Shown: positions 8,237 to 17,773 of the stretch, piece after piece
Layout of the letters: each line of letters opens with the position of its first letter
Numbering within the stretch: the first letter of the stretch is position 1
The notes under the pieces: generated by a model
What the model was told of the DNA's origin: nothing
The model's database searches: none
Seen by the model: only the letters and a program-made list of their open reading frames with translations
Assembly: GCF_001308195.1 (NCBI RefSeq)
Contig: NZ_JXDF01000027.1
Location: 1-52,062 of the forward strand
Direction: 5' to 3'
Source of the DNA: Apilactobacillus kunkeei
Lineage (GTDB): Bacteria > Bacillota > Bacilli > Lactobacillales > Lactobacillaceae
DNA length: 52,062 nucleotides
Translations under genes and position numbers: made by a program

Positions 8237-8584
8237 ATGAAAAGTACATTTTCAAAAATTGTAATCGTCATTATCTTGTTATTCATTGCCATCATCGCTG
8301 CTATTAGTATCGCCACCAAGAATAGTAACGTTGATTCCACATTGAAAGCAGTTAATCAAACCGTCGCTGTGACAAAGAAAAAACATAATGGTAAATATGA
8401 ACTAATTGTTAAAAATAATCAAACAAGTCAATACAGTTTTCCTCGTCTTGATTCATTGAAGAAAGACACCTACAAAAAAGGAACTAAACTAACATCTACC
8501 AAGTTAGTCCAAGATGAACAAACCAACTTCTACAAGATCAATGATAATACTTACGTGCTATCTTCTGATGTAGATGTTAAATAA
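8237..8584 (+). CDS. Small membrane-anchored extracellular protein, unknown function
   Basis: 115 aa from the ATG at 8237. That start is chosen because AGAAGGA lies 9 nt upstream, whereas an in-frame ATG at 8228 nearly abuts the Shine-Dalgarno. Residues about 6-28 form one hydrophobic helix (IVIVIILLFIAIIAAISIA); the remaining about 85 residues are polar, Lys/Thr-rich and probably extracellular, with a DNTYVLSSDVDV end. No lipobox and no family I recognise; the tail vaguely resembles SH3-like or SLAP-type surface modules. Monocistronic, with TATACT about 25 nt upstream of the RBS and a strong terminator behind. Confidence 0.7.
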   Translation: MKSTFSKIVIVIILLFIAIIAAISIATKNSNVDSTLKAVNQTVAVTKKKHNGKYELIVKNNQTSQYSFPRLDSLKKDTYKKGTKLTSTKLVQDEQTNFYKINDNTYVLSSDVDVK

Positions 8585-8615
8585 AAAGAGACCTCCGCGG
8601 AGGCCTCTTTTTTTA
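8585..8615. terminator. Bidirectional terminator
   Basis: AAGAGACCTCCGCGGAGGCCTCTTTTTTT, a GC-rich hairpin with T runs both ways. It ends the small membrane protein gene and faces the end of the EPS operon. 8616-8756 holds no further feature that I can support. Confidence 0.9.
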
Positions 8616-8756
8616 ATTATGGATTAATAAACGTGGGACAAAGTCCCTGGAATAAAGTAATCTATCTTCTCTTACCTATTCATAAATTAATATAACATCT
8701 GATGATTAATTCCCTAAAAAACGTCGATTATTTTAGGATTAGTTTTTAATGCTACT

Positions 8757-10166
8757 TTATAAATTTAAGATAATAGTTTTAAATGTTTTAAAATAAAACG
8801 CTAATGTAACAGCGACATACGTAATGACATATGCAATCAGACTAATCCAGATATTACTGATGTGGCTAATGACAATAAATGCAAATGCCATGATCATCAA
8901 GTAATAGAAGTTCTTAATGAACTTCACTCCAGATTCAGCGTTCATAAACCATTCAAGGGTTAGATACCATATCATTAACAGTGGAATTGATAATAGCGCG
9001 ATTTTAAGCGTACTATGACTTAATCTAAATCCAACGTAGTAAACGGCAAAGTCAAATACTAAGTTGGCTAATGAGATATAGCAGAAGTCCTTAATTTTCT
9101 TAGCCATGATGTAGTCATTGAATATATAAGACTGCACAATACAAGTAATCCCGACTCCCGGAAAGACGACACTTAAATATTGAACAGATTCACTATAACT
9201 AGCAATAAAATTGTTAACTATCCAAGCGATTGGATAGTACGAAGCAATGACGAAAAAAACAATTGCGTTCATGACTGCCATGTTTGAATCATGATTAGAT
9301 ACAACCGCTGATTTCCCCACCTTTTTCATGTACGGTAACATTACCGAAGAAACGGCGTTAAACACTGTTAATAGCAAGGCCGCTAGTGAGTATGCAAATG
9401 CATACTTACCATATTCACTAACCTTGAAAAACATTGAGATAAATTGATTATCAGCGTTAACCATCACCATCGTAATTTGATACGAGATCATAATTGCGAA
9501 ACCAACTCTGAAAAATACCCGGATATTTTTAAATTGGCTAGCCAAAGTTTTACGTTCACCTAATATAATTTTCTTATATCTAACGAGGTAGTAGCAAAGT
9601 AATATAAACACAGCGAAGTTCATGTAAAACATGTAGTAAGTGACGTTTACATTGAAAGCTGTAAATTTATATAGGTACAAAGCTAATAATAAAAAGAATA
9701 GATTGATAAATGATTGAAGTCTTGCGATAGATGCCAATTCACTAAAGCGCATAATACACTTAGAAAAGAACTGAAAGTATGTTAGTGCATTCAATAAGAA
9801 TGAATATATAGCAATTGCAATAATAATTTCTCGATTAATTTGCGGGATATTAATTAAGCATGCAAAGATACTCATTACAATACTTAAGAATAACTCGAAT
9901 ATTAACAAGAATAACGTATAGGTTCTAAACTTATTAAACGAGATATCTTCTATTTTTTTACCAGCATTTCGAATTAAAATCCCATCGATAAATCCAATGT
10001 GAAGCAATGGTACATACGTCGTATATAGTGAGAATATTTTATAGTAACCATATCCATCATGACCCAAGATAACAGGCGTAATAAATGATGATAAGACACT
10101 AATCATCAGTGATATTAAATTACTGATCATTAGATTGATTATATTTTTAACAAGTCCCTTATTCAT
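8757..10166 (-). CDS. Polysaccharide flippase, Wzx-like (MATE/PST family)
   Basis: 469 aa with about 14 hydrophobic segments and the N-terminal pattern of polysaccharide transporters (NLISLMISVLSSFITPVILGHDGYGYYKIFSLYTT). Wzx proteins move lipid-linked repeat units across the membrane for polymerisation. It is the last gene of the EPS operon, after the MFS gene, with a 36-nt gap; GTGTAAAAGGGTAA precedes the ATG. No terminator directly follows it; the nearest is at 8585-8615. Confidence 0.88.
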   Translation of the reverse strand: MNKGLVKNIINLMISNLISLMISVLSSFITPVILGHDGYGYYKIFSLYTTYVPLLHIGFIDGILIRNAGKKIEDISFNKFRTYTLFLLIFELFLSIVMSIFACLINIPQINREIIIAIAIYSFLLNALTYFQFFSKCIMRFSELASIARLQSFINLFFLLLALYLYKFTAFNVNVTYYMFYMNFAVFILLCYYLVRYKKIILGERKTLASQFKNIRVFFRVGFAIMISYQITMVMVNADNQFISMFFKVSEYGKYAFAYSLAALLLTVFNAVSSVMLPYMKKVGKSAVVSNHDSNMAVMNAIVFFVIASYYPIAWIVNNFIASYSESVQYLSVVFPGVGITCIVQSYIFNDYIMAKKIKDFCYISLANLVFDFAVYYVGFRLSHSTLKIALLSIPLLMIWYLTLEWFMNAESGVKFIKNFYYLMIMAFAFIVISHISNIWISLIAYVITYVAVTLAFYFKTFKTIILNL

Positions 10167-10202
10167 TTACCCTTTTACACCTACATTCTCAATGAAAAAT
10201 AC

Positions 10203-11420
10203 TTATTCTGCGTTTGAATCTCTCAATTCCGGCACTTTAATCTTAACTAGGATAAATGTAACCAATACTACTAAGGCACTAACGTAGAAGACCACGTTGT
10301 AATCCCAGATAGATGAAATAATACTTCCCATTAATGAACCAATACAAATACCAACGGCTTGTGCACCTTGGTTTAGACTAAATGCCATCCCTGTAGATTC
10401 TGATGGTGTTCCCTTTGCCAGCAATGTTTGAACAGATGGAAAAATTGCCGCATTTGAAACCCCAGTTAAGAATCTAAATACACCAAAGAATAGAACGGTT
10501 GGTGCAAAGCCTTGAGGGAAAATAAATAGAATTGCCAAGATGAACCCAAGCGTTAGGATTTTGTTGGTACCATATCTGTCTCCTAGTCTTCCGAACCAAG
10601 GAGAAACAAGTACCATCCCAATACCTGGCATAGCTGCAACAATCCCTGATACAACAGATACGTTTCCAGAGTTATTCATTAACTCTTTAACGTATAAGGT
10701 AATCAATGGATTGATTGAGTTGTTCATAATTTGAAGCGCGATTGAAATAATTAAAATCCAAACAACAAAGTGTGTGTTTGGGAAACGTTTGATAATTTTA
10801 ACAAACGATTCCTTCTTTTCTTTTAGCTTAGCTGGATCTGGCTTGAAGTGTTCTTCTACGAAGAAATAAGTTAGTAAAAAGAACGAAAATAGTAGTAATC
10901 CCGTTACCATAAATGAAACACGAATACTCAATAATCGTACTAATAAACCACCAAAAATAGGTCCAACTAAAAATCCACTTGTGTATCCAGTTGATAGCCA
11001 ACTTAATGCATATCCAGTCTTGTTTCTGGGTGTACTAGTTGCAACCAATGCGATTGAGTTAGGGATAACCCCGTCAAAGAATCCTTGTAGACACTTTAGG
11101 ATTAGAAGTTCCCAGACATTGGTACAAAAAGCCATTAAAAATAGCGTAACAGCTGAACCGAATGATGTTTGTAACACCATTCTCTTTCGTCCATGACGAT
11201 CCGCAAATCGTCCCCACATGGCCGATGTAAAAATTACGACAATAAAAGAAGAAGCATATACAATTCCACTAAGTAGTGAGAGTTGGCTCTTACTAAAATC
11301 GCCTAATTCAGAAATATATAGCGGTTGAAATGGAATAACTTCACTAAAGGCAATCCCTGTTAGAAAAGTACCAAATAGCAATATCCAAAGATTCTTACGC
11401 CAATGTTTATTATCGTCCAA
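10203..11420 (-). CDS. MFS transporter, drug:H+ antiporter-1 type
   Basis: 405 aa, 12 predicted membrane segments. It has the DHA1 signature MWGRFADRHGRKRMVLQ between TM2 and TM3 and a second-half repeat (WFGRLGDRYGTNKILTLG). Resembles MdtG/PmrA-type efflux proteins; substrate unknown. TTG start, with GGAGG 7 nt upstream. It lies inside the EPS operon between wzy-like and wzx-like genes, a place normally reserved for polysaccharide genes, with a 68-nt upstream gap in which CGGGTAT occurs twice. It may be a later insertion or may export something linked to the polysaccharide. Confidence 0.88.
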   Translation of the reverse strand: MDDNKHWRKNLWILLFGTFLTGIAFSEVIPFQPLYISELGDFSKSQLSLLSGIVYASSFIVVIFTSAMWGRFADRHGRKRMVLQTSFGSAVTLFLMAFCTNVWELLILKCLQGFFDGVIPNSIALVATSTPRNKTGYALSWLSTGYTSGFLVGPIFGGLLVRLLSIRVSFMVTGLLLFSFFLLTYFFVEEHFKPDPAKLKEKKESFVKIIKRFPNTHFVVWILIISIALQIMNNSINPLITLYVKELMNNSGNVSVVSGIVAAMPGIGMVLVSPWFGRLGDRYGTNKILTLGFILAILFIFPQGFAPTVLFFGVFRFLTGVSNAAIFPSVQTLLAKGTPSESTGMAFSLNQGAQAVGICIGSLMGSIISSIWDYNVVFYVSALVVLVTFILVKIKVPELRDSNAE

Positions 11421-11488
11421 AATTATTCCTCCTCTGTTTAAAGCAACTGTCTATAATAACATATACCCGAAGAAAAAATAATACCCGA

Positions 11489-12652
11489 TTATTGTTTCAT
11501 GCTAATTTTATTTACCATGAAGAATGAACAGATAATTGGTAGCAGTGCGTAGTAGTCAATTAATGTTGATTCAAAGCTACCCTTGAAGATTAGCGCAATT
11601 AAAACAATATACAAAATATAGCAATCAGCCTTATGTGCGTTAACAAATGATTTTGCGTATATATATGTATAAATTAAAGAACCGATAATACCAGTCGAAA
11701 TCAGGTTGTAAACGTATTGATTGTCTACCCAAATTGGATTGCCCTGTGCGAAATCACTAACGTTGAATAGATTAAAACCAAATACCTTAAAAGCCTCATT
11801 TTGTAAAAATAAACGATTGGAGGTTAAATCATTTAACTTCACGAAAAAGGTACTGAATTGATTATAGTAAAACACAACCATGACCGATGTTAAAGTCATA
11901 ATCAATAGGATGAAAATTCCTAATAATGGCTTAAATGATTTGATATTCTTGTTGAATACGAGCGGAATAATTAGTAGCACCATTAAGATGAATGCCACTT
12001 GTGAACTTCTTGAATCTGCATATACGAATTCAATAAAGAATCCTGTGATAAACATAAGTAAGAACCAGAATAGATTACTGATTTTCTTTAAGTTTTGTAG
12101 ACGTCCCGTACTATAGAAGAAAAGTAAAAATGAAATCAGAATGTATAGGCAGTACCCACCAAATGAATTAGGATGGTTAAATCCTAATGAACTTCTGATG
12201 GTGTCCCCTCTTGGAACATATACATCATATTGACTGGGAAAAATACCACAGAAAAACATTATTAAAATCGAAGCAATACAGGCAAGTCTGGTGACAAAAT
12301 CGACCTTAATAAATTCCTTAAAGCTGACCGATTCACTATTCATGATTAAAAATGACAGGCAAATAATCTGAAGATTAATCGATTTAAAACCAATCATATC
12401 AAGCAAAAACAAACCAGCTAAAATGATTAGGCAACTCATTTTGAGTCGATCGTTGATGTTTAACAATAAAAGCGTGGCTTGCAAAACAATAAAAATGGCA
12501 ATTCCAGCCCACCAAATCATTTTTACATATCCAGGTTCTGGAAGTTGATCAACACTATTAAATTCACTGTACATATATAGCATTGATGTAGCCATTAAAA
12601 CTATATACGAAAAAAGATATAATCGTTGTTTTATTATGTCTATCGTACCCAC
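11489..12652 (-). CDS. Polysaccharide polymerase, Wzy-like membrane protein
   Basis: 387 aa, about 10-11 membrane segments with a large extracytoplasmic loop containing the GFNHPNSFGGYCLYI motif (about residues 155-170), seen in O-antigen ligase/polymerase-type proteins. Sequence similarity in this family is low, so assignment rests on topology, this motif and position between glycosyltransferases and Wzx. GTG start; its RBS AAAGGAG lies in the last codons of the upstream GT14 gene, indicating translational coupling. Confidence 0.78.
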   Translation of the reverse strand: MGTIDIIKQRLYLFSYIVLMATSMLYMYSEFNSVDQLPEPGYVKMIWWAGIAIFIVLQATLLLLNINDRLKMSCLIILAGLFLLDMIGFKSINLQIICLSFLIMNSESVSFKEFIKVDFVTRLACIASILIMFFCGIFPSQYDVYVPRGDTIRSSLGFNHPNSFGGYCLYILISFLLFFYSTGRLQNLKKISNLFWFLLMFITGFFIEFVYADSRSSQVAFILMVLLIIPLVFNKNIKSFKPLLGIFILLIMTLTSVMVVFYYNQFSTFFVKLNDLTSNRLFLQNEAFKVFGFNLFNVSDFAQGNPIWVDNQYVYNLISTGIIGSLIYTYIYAKSFVNAHKADCYILYIVLIALIFKGSFESTLIDYYALLPIICSFFMVNKISMKQ

Positions 12653-12654
12653 GT

Positions 12655-13539
12655 TTATTCTCCTTTATTAGCTAAGTAGTCTTTAAAGGTGTCTGTGATT
12701 ACCGCTTCATCATCAATCTTTCTACCAAATGCATACTCGGTATTAACGACTTTCTTTAGACGATCAACGTCATCAGTAGTAAAGACATATGGTTTACCAT
12801 GACCATTCAGCCAATCGATATAACGGCTAGCCATCACACTTGATCGAGTCATTCTGTAATCATCAGAATAGTAATCATACTTTTCAGTAAGACCTTTTGG
12901 CTTCAAATCACGCAATATGGTTTGAATAAAGAATTCATCACCAGTAAATGTGTTCTTAAACATCTTGAAGTCCTTGAAATCAAGCACTCTTTTGACGTAT
13001 TTAATGTCCATTGAGAACCAGTTACATCCCTTTTCCAATATCTTGTGCTTCAATCTATCAACACCTAGGATTGTATTGATGTATTCAAGATTCTTAATAA
13101 TCATGTAGAATCTAACACCGGTCTTTAGTTTCATGTATCTAATTGGGTAATAGTACTTGGCACGGTTATAAATTTGTCTGTCGATATAATCTAGAAAACC
13201 AATTGCATATGGTTTCTTTTCAAAGTATGACTTGAAGTAATCTGGGGTCATTAATGGCATGTCGTTTGATGAAATTAGGTGGACATAATCGTAACGATGT
13301 GTATTGTAGACTTGTTCTAACATCATACGTTCAACCATTGTTTGGGTATCAGTACCCCAATAAACCTTGCGGCGATTTTTAATAAAATAGATTTGAGAGT
13401 GAACACTCTTAAATTCTGGAATATCAAATTTCTTATCCCAATGGATAAAAAAATCAATTTCTGGATCATCTAATACATCGATGGTGTTTTGAACAATCTT
13501 GCCGTCTCCGTATCCCATAATCATAACTGCGTGTTTCAT
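12655..13539 (-). CDS. GT14-type glycosyltransferase (beta-1,6-GlcNAc transferase-like)
   Basis: 294 aa, cytosolic. Features of the core-2/I-branching family: HAVMIMGYGDGKIVQNTI start, FFIHWDKKFD, KVYWGTDTQTMVERMML, and YDYVHLISSNDMPLMTPDYFK near residues 95-115, followed by GCNWFSMDIKYVK and TFTGDEFFIQTIL, a conserved acidic segment. Probably adds a branch or side sugar to the EPS repeat unit. Tandem paralogue of the next gene upstream (13555), with the same domain order; 15 nt separate them. Confidence 0.85.
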   Translation of the reverse strand: MKHAVMIMGYGDGKIVQNTIDVLDDPEIDFFIHWDKKFDIPEFKSVHSQIYFIKNRRKVYWGTDTQTMVERMMLEQVYNTHRYDYVHLISSNDMPLMTPDYFKSYFEKKPYAIGFLDYIDRQIYNRAKYYYPIRYMKLKTGVRFYMIIKNLEYINTILGVDRLKHKILEKGCNWFSMDIKYVKRVLDFKDFKMFKNTFTGDEFFIQTILRDLKPKGLTEKYDYYSDDYRMTRSSVMASRYIDWLNGHGKPYVFTTDDVDRLKKVVNTEYAFGRKIDDEAVITDTFKDYLANKGE

Positions 13540-13554
13540 AGTTTCCTCCCAATC

Positions 13555-14415
13555 TTAATCTTTCAATAATGACGCTAAGTCGTCACCGTCGGTTACATTG
13601 TGCGCAAAGGCATAGTCTGAATTAACAACTTTGCCTAGTTCGTCTCTGTCTTCATCAGAGAATTGATAAGCATTTTCATCGAACCAATTAATCTTTTTAG
13701 TTTTGACATAGTTAGCGTATCTAGCTGAATCACCGTAAGCTTTCATCAAGTTAAAGCGATTAGAATTCATTGTGTATTCAGGATTGTTAGTCTTTAAGTT
13801 CTTCAATGCGGTTTGCGCAAAGAAGTTCTTTGGATTAATGGTATGACGATAGTTATCAACCTTTTGTTCATCTAGTTCGGTTACATATTCTCTTGGTAGT
13901 GAGAAGTAAGGACATCCCTTTACGACATCTTCACTAGCAATTCTTTCAACACCAAACAAGTGGTTTAATAACATGCATACTTTAACGAATGGAAAAGCAG
14001 TCCATACTCTTTGGTAGTTAAAGTTGTTAAATGGGTAGTAGAAAGCCAATGAATGTTGATCTTGAGAATCGGAGAATTCTACAAACCCTAATTTAACCGG
14101 TTTACTTGCGAAGTAATCCTTGAAGTATTGTTTGGTCATCAATGGAAAATCATTGGATGAAATTAAATGAAAGTATTCATAATCACCCTTCAACGCTTGT
14201 TGAATTAGTAATTTTTCTTCTGCTAATTCAGCAAAAGTTTGAGCATGTACCTTCTTATTGCATCCAACAAAGGTTAACTTGGAGTTCTTGGCAGTTAAAC
14301 TACCGTTGTTTTTAGCGTAAATATAAAAATCGATATCTTTATCATCAAGTAGATTGATTGTTTGTTGTAAAGTATCAAATCCACCATTATTCATAACAAG
14401 AATTGCTTGTCTCAT
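13555..14415 (-). CDS. GT14-type glycosyltransferase, paralogue
   Basis: 286 aa. Same architecture as its neighbour: QAILVMNNGGFDTLQQTI, DFYIYAKN, YEYFHLISSNDFPLMTKQYFKDYFASKP, GCPYFSLPREYV and a C-terminal FAQTALKNLK segment. It has NNGG where the neighbour has GYGD near the N-terminus, and KKVHAQTFAELAEEKLL where the neighbour has KVYWGTDTQT, so donor or acceptor specificity has probably diverged since duplication. Central part of the EPS operon. Confidence 0.82.
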   Translation of the reverse strand: MRQAILVMNNGGFDTLQQTINLLDDKDIDFYIYAKNNGSLTAKNSKLTFVGCNKKVHAQTFAELAEEKLLIQQALKGDYEYFHLISSNDFPLMTKQYFKDYFASKPVKLGFVEFSDSQDQHSLAFYYPFNNFNYQRVWTAFPFVKVCMLLNHLFGVERIASEDVVKGCPYFSLPREYVTELDEQKVDNYRHTINPKNFFAQTALKNLKTNNPEYTMNSNRFNLMKAYGDSARYANYVKTKKINWFDENAYQFSDEDRDELGKVVNSDYAFAHNVTDGDDLASLLKD

Positions 14416-14436
14416 TTCTTAATCAAATCCCTCTTA

Positions 14437-15204
14437 CTATATAAGTCTTATTAATCTCTTCAATTTAGCTGGCACCAATAACTTGGCGGCTGTTAGTACA
14501 TTAATATATTCATAGTAAATTGGTAAGTTAAAGTCATAAATATATTGATGCACTAATCTAATGGTATTCTTGCGATCTAAAAATCTAGTGTTAGTAAATG
14601 ACTTGCTATATTCCACTAGCGGTCTCTTGATGTTGGCACCCTTATAGCCATTCTTGTATAGACGCATCCATAGTTCGTAATCTTCCACTCTTAAATGGTT
14701 AACAGCTTCAGAATAGCCACCAACAGCTTTGATTACTGAAGCTCGCATCATAATTGATGGATGTACATAGGGATTTCTCTTAATCAAGTCGAATTCGTCT
14801 GGATGACTTGGTAAATCAGTGACTAGGCTATGATCATCAAACACTTCATCAGCGTTTGAGCCCACAAAACTATATTCAAGGTTATCTTGTAAAAATTTCA
14901 ATTGAGTTTCAAATCGATCTGGCAATGAGAAATCATCATCGTCCATTCTAGCGATGTAATCACCATTAGATATGCTAAGACATCTATTTAAAGACTTTTG
15001 CAGTCCCATGTTGTGCTCGTTTCTGATTAACTTCACACGATCATCTGACTTGGCAATCTTTTGTAATGTGGCATAGGTATCGTCGGTTGAACAATCATCA
15101 CAAATGATAAATTCGATATCTCTGACTGTTTGTTGCAAGATTGATTCAACTGATCGACTAATCTTCTGACCACGATTATAGGTAGACATAATTACTGAAA
15201 TCAT
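14437..15204 (-). CDS. Family 2 glycosyltransferase
   Basis: 255 aa from the ATG at 15204. That start follows TTTAAGGAGAACGAA and avoids the 11-nt overlap with the upstream gene implied by an earlier in-frame ATG at 15231. GT-A fold motifs: ISVIMSTYNRGQKISRSVESIL at the N-terminus, CDDCSTDDT near 40, and the metal-binding DDD (ARMDDDDFSLP) near 90. It transfers one sugar of the EPS repeat unit in the cytosol; the sugar cannot be told from sequence. Confidence 0.88.
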   Translation of the reverse strand: MISVIMSTYNRGQKISRSVESILQQTVRDIEFIICDDCSTDDTYATLQKIAKSDDRVKLIRNEHNMGLQKSLNRCLSISNGDYIARMDDDDFSLPDRFETQLKFLQDNLEYSFVGSNADEVFDDHSLVTDLPSHPDEFDLIKRNPYVHPSIMMRASVIKAVGGYSEAVNHLRVEDYELWMRLYKNGYKGANIKRPLVEYSKSFTNTRFLDRKNTIRLVHQYIYDFNLPIYYEYINVLTAAKLLVPAKLKRLIRLI

Positions 15205-15220
15205 TTCGTTCTCCTTAAAA

Positions 15221-16306
15221 CTATCCCTCATAAATTCTGCTGTATCCCTGTACGAAGGAATCCTTTGAATATAGACATTCCACGTCTTTGCGTGCCATTA
15301 CACCCTTATACGAGTTTTCATCTCTTTTGATGCTTGCGCATTGCTCGTCAAATTCATCAACGGTGTTAAATTTAAAACCATTAGTGTCATTAATCACTTC
15401 TGAATTACCACTAACATCGGTGACAAAGCATTTTTTTCGTAAGGCCATGGCTTCCAATAACACGATTGGAAGACCTTCCCACTTAGATGTCAAAATAAAG
15501 TTGGCATATTCTTGAATGCTTTTCATCACTTCTTGATTGGAAAGCCACCCTGTTACTTTGATATTGGATGCTGATAGTTCATCTCTCATTGGTCCATCAC
15601 CGATCCAAATAAATTGCCATTCAGGGTGTCTTAAAGCGATTTGATTAAACAATTTTGGATTCTTTTGTTCGTTGATTCTACCAACTGTGTAAAACACGTT
15701 CGTCAACGTGTTAGAATCACTATTCACAAATGAATCAATGTAATCCAAATCCACACAATTATTTACATACTTAGAATTCTTATCAATCTTTTTGGCATAC
15801 TTATATTCACCACTACCACAAGCGATTGTCGTGGTATTTAGCTTACTCAACAAAGATTCAATGGCGTAGTATATATTTCTTTTTAAAGGCGATTCATTAC
15901 CCATCAAAAAAGAGTAACCATGTGGTGTATAGAAGAATTGGATGTTTTTCAAACTACGGAAATTGAATAGTTTGATCATTCTACCAATGGCACCAGCTTT
16001 TGATGAATTCAAGTGGACGACATCTGGTTTGACGTCCAATATCTGCTGTTTAACTTCACAGTATGCCCTATAATCGGCAATTGGACTAACAGCACGTTGG
16101 AAATTCTTTACTTCGATTAAGTTAACTCTGTTATCAAATAGCTCTCTCAAGTTATCAGGAGTTTGTTGTCTAACTCCATAAAGCAATGTAATATCATTGC
16201 CCTTTTTCGCTAGTTCATTGCATAAAAGTAGTAGGTATGAGAGGACTCCTCCGCCGAGTGACTCTACAACATACATAATTTTCAGTTTTTCTTTCTCTCT
16301 TGGCAT
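15221..16306 (-). CDS. Family 4 glycosyltransferase
   Basis: 361 aa, GT-B fold. N-terminal KIMYVVESLGGGVLSYLLLLCNELAKKG with the Gly-rich acceptor loop; DVVHLNSSKAGAIGR near 95; C-terminal donor-site segment SKWEGLPIVLLEAMALRKKCFVTDVSGNSEVI with the conserved Glu pair of GT4 enzymes. The GGGVLSYL segment resembles EPS rhamnosyl/galactosyl transferases, but donor is not determinable. Operon position immediately after the priming transferase suggests it adds the second sugar. Confidence 0.88.
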   Translation of the reverse strand: MPREKEKLKIMYVVESLGGGVLSYLLLLCNELAKKGNDITLLYGVRQQTPDNLRELFDNRVNLIEVKNFQRAVSPIADYRAYCEVKQQILDVKPDVVHLNSSKAGAIGRMIKLFNFRSLKNIQFFYTPHGYSFLMGNESPLKRNIYYAIESLLSKLNTTTIACGSGEYKYAKKIDKNSKYVNNCVDLDYIDSFVNSDSNTLTNVFYTVGRINEQKNPKLFNQIALRHPEWQFIWIGDGPMRDELSASNIKVTGWLSNQEVMKSIQEYANFILTSKWEGLPIVLLEAMALRKKCFVTDVSGNSEVINDTNGFKFNTVDEFDEQCASIKRDENSYKGVMARKDVECLYSKDSFVQGYSRIYEG

Positions 16307-16321
16307 AAAATCTCCCTGTTA

Positions 16322-16951
16322 CTAATACGCTTCGTTTGGATAAATCATAATCCAAACCGTCTTAAAACAAATCTTCATATCTAACAAAAGACTTGCGTGT
16401 TCAATGTAATCAATATCTAGCTCTACCATTTCATCAAAGTCTAATGAATTTCTTCCGCTCACTTGCCATAGACCGGTACAACCAGGCTTGACCTTTAGTC
16501 GCTCCTTATCATGTTCACTGTATTGAGCGACTTCTTCTGGCAAAGGTGGTCTTGGACCAACAACTGTCATATTACCCAATAACACGTTGATTAATTGTGG
16601 TAATTCATCGATACTATGGCGTCTAATGAAGCACCCTACCCTAGTGACTCGAGGGTCATTGCTCATCTTGAACATGGCACCGTTAACTTCATTTTGTTCG
16701 GTTAATTCTCTTTTCTTAGCATCAGCATTTTGACACATTGATCTGAATTTGTAGATTCTAAATGGTTTTCCATCCTTACCAATTCTTTCTTGTGTGTAAA
16801 AAATGGGACCTCTATCATCTAAATAAATACAGAGTGATACCACCAATGTTAGTGGCAACGTAATTAGTAACGCAAATAAACTAGCAGCAATATCAAATAA
16901 TCTTTTAACAGTAAGGTAAAAATTACTATAAATATTTGAATGCTTTTCCAT
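16322..16951 (-). CDS. Priming undecaprenyl-phosphate sugar-1-phosphate transferase
   Basis: 209 aa, short bacterial sugar transferase (PglC/WcaJ C-terminal domain) family. KRLFDIAASLFALLITLPLTLVVSL is the re-entrant membrane helix. Catalytic and family motifs follow: GPIFYTQERIGKDGKPFRIYKFRSM, RRHSIDELPQLINVLLGNMTVVGPRPPLP and KPGCTGLWQVSGRN. It loads the first sugar phosphate on undecaprenyl phosphate and so commits material to EPS synthesis. It follows the phosphatase gene with a 20-nt gap. Confidence 0.93.
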   Translation of the reverse strand: MEKHSNIYSNFYLTVKRLFDIAASLFALLITLPLTLVVSLCIYLDDRGPIFYTQERIGKDGKPFRIYKFRSMCQNADAKKRELTEQNEVNGAMFKMSNDPRVTRVGCFIRRHSIDELPQLINVLLGNMTVVGPRPPLPEEVAQYSEHDKERLKVKPGCTGLWQVSGRNSLDFDEMVELDIDYIEHASLLLDMKICFKTVWIMIYPNEAY

Positions 16952-16971
16952 TTCTATTTAACCTACCTTCT

Positions 16972-17763
16972 CTATTTCCCAAAAAGCTTCTTAAAGAATT
17001 TAGAAGCTGTGCTTTCTTCCTTGACTCTATCTATATTCCCTATTTCAATTGTTTCGCTGTTCCAAACCTTTTCGGCATTTTGTTCATATTGCAAGGCAAA
17101 GTCTTTGCCCTTCTTTTCTGCCAAACGGTCAAAGGCTTCCTTCATTCTAAAACGACGACCTTCCATGTTATGGGCATCGGATGAAAACATGAACCCAAGT
17201 CCAGCATCGACAATCTTGTCTGTAAAACGTTGAATTGTTGAACCAAAGCCACCAACATAACTGGTAGCGGTGATTTGAGTTAGGCATCCCTGACTAACCA
17301 AATCAAATAAGATGTCTGGATCTTGTTGAATTCCGTGATTACGTTCCGGATGAACGATGATTGGAATAATCCCCTTCACCTTTAATTCAAAAATCATGTC
17401 TTCTGCATATTCAGGCACCCCACTATGTGGGAATTCAAGCATCATGTACTTCTTATTGATACCGTCAGCATATAACACGTCGTCTTCATCAATGTCTTTC
17501 AAAAGGTCACCATTGATGTGAACCTCTTGACCCGGACGTAACTCAATACCGATATTGTTGTCGTTAAAAGTCATTTGTAAGTTAGCGACTTCTTTTTCGA
17601 TTTCTTTTCTGTGATTTATATATTCGCCATCCATGTGATGGGGAGTTAGTAGGATTTTATTGATTCCATCTGATTTGGCTTCCCTTGCCATATCCAAGGC
17701 CATACTAATAGTCTTTGCCCCATCATCTACAGATGGCAACATGTGACAATGTAAATCAATCAT
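16972..17763 (-). CDS. PHP-type protein tyrosine phosphatase (CpsB/Wzb-like)
   Basis: 263 aa, PHP metallo-phosphatase. MIDLHCHMLPSVDDGAK at the N-terminus has the HxH metal site; LLTPHHMDG near 40, HPERNH near 138 and SSDAHNM near 193 give the other metal ligands. It dephosphorylates the tyrosine tail of the adjacent BY-kinase, setting the phosphorylation cycle that controls EPS length and output. RBS AGGAG precedes ATG, 10 nt after the kinase stop. Confidence 0.93.
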   Translation of the reverse strand: MIDLHCHMLPSVDDGAKTISMALDMAREAKSDGINKILLTPHHMDGEYINHRKEIEKEVANLQMTFNDNNIGIELRPGQEVHINGDLLKDIDEDDVLYADGINKKYMMLEFPHSGVPEYAEDMIFELKVKGIIPIIVHPERNHGIQQDPDILFDLVSQGCLTQITATSYVGGFGSTIQRFTDKIVDAGLGFMFSSDAHNMEGRRFRMKEAFDRLAEKKGKDFALQYEQNAEKVWNSETIEIGNIDRVKEESTASKFFKKLFGK

Positions 17764-17773
17764 TTAATAACTC

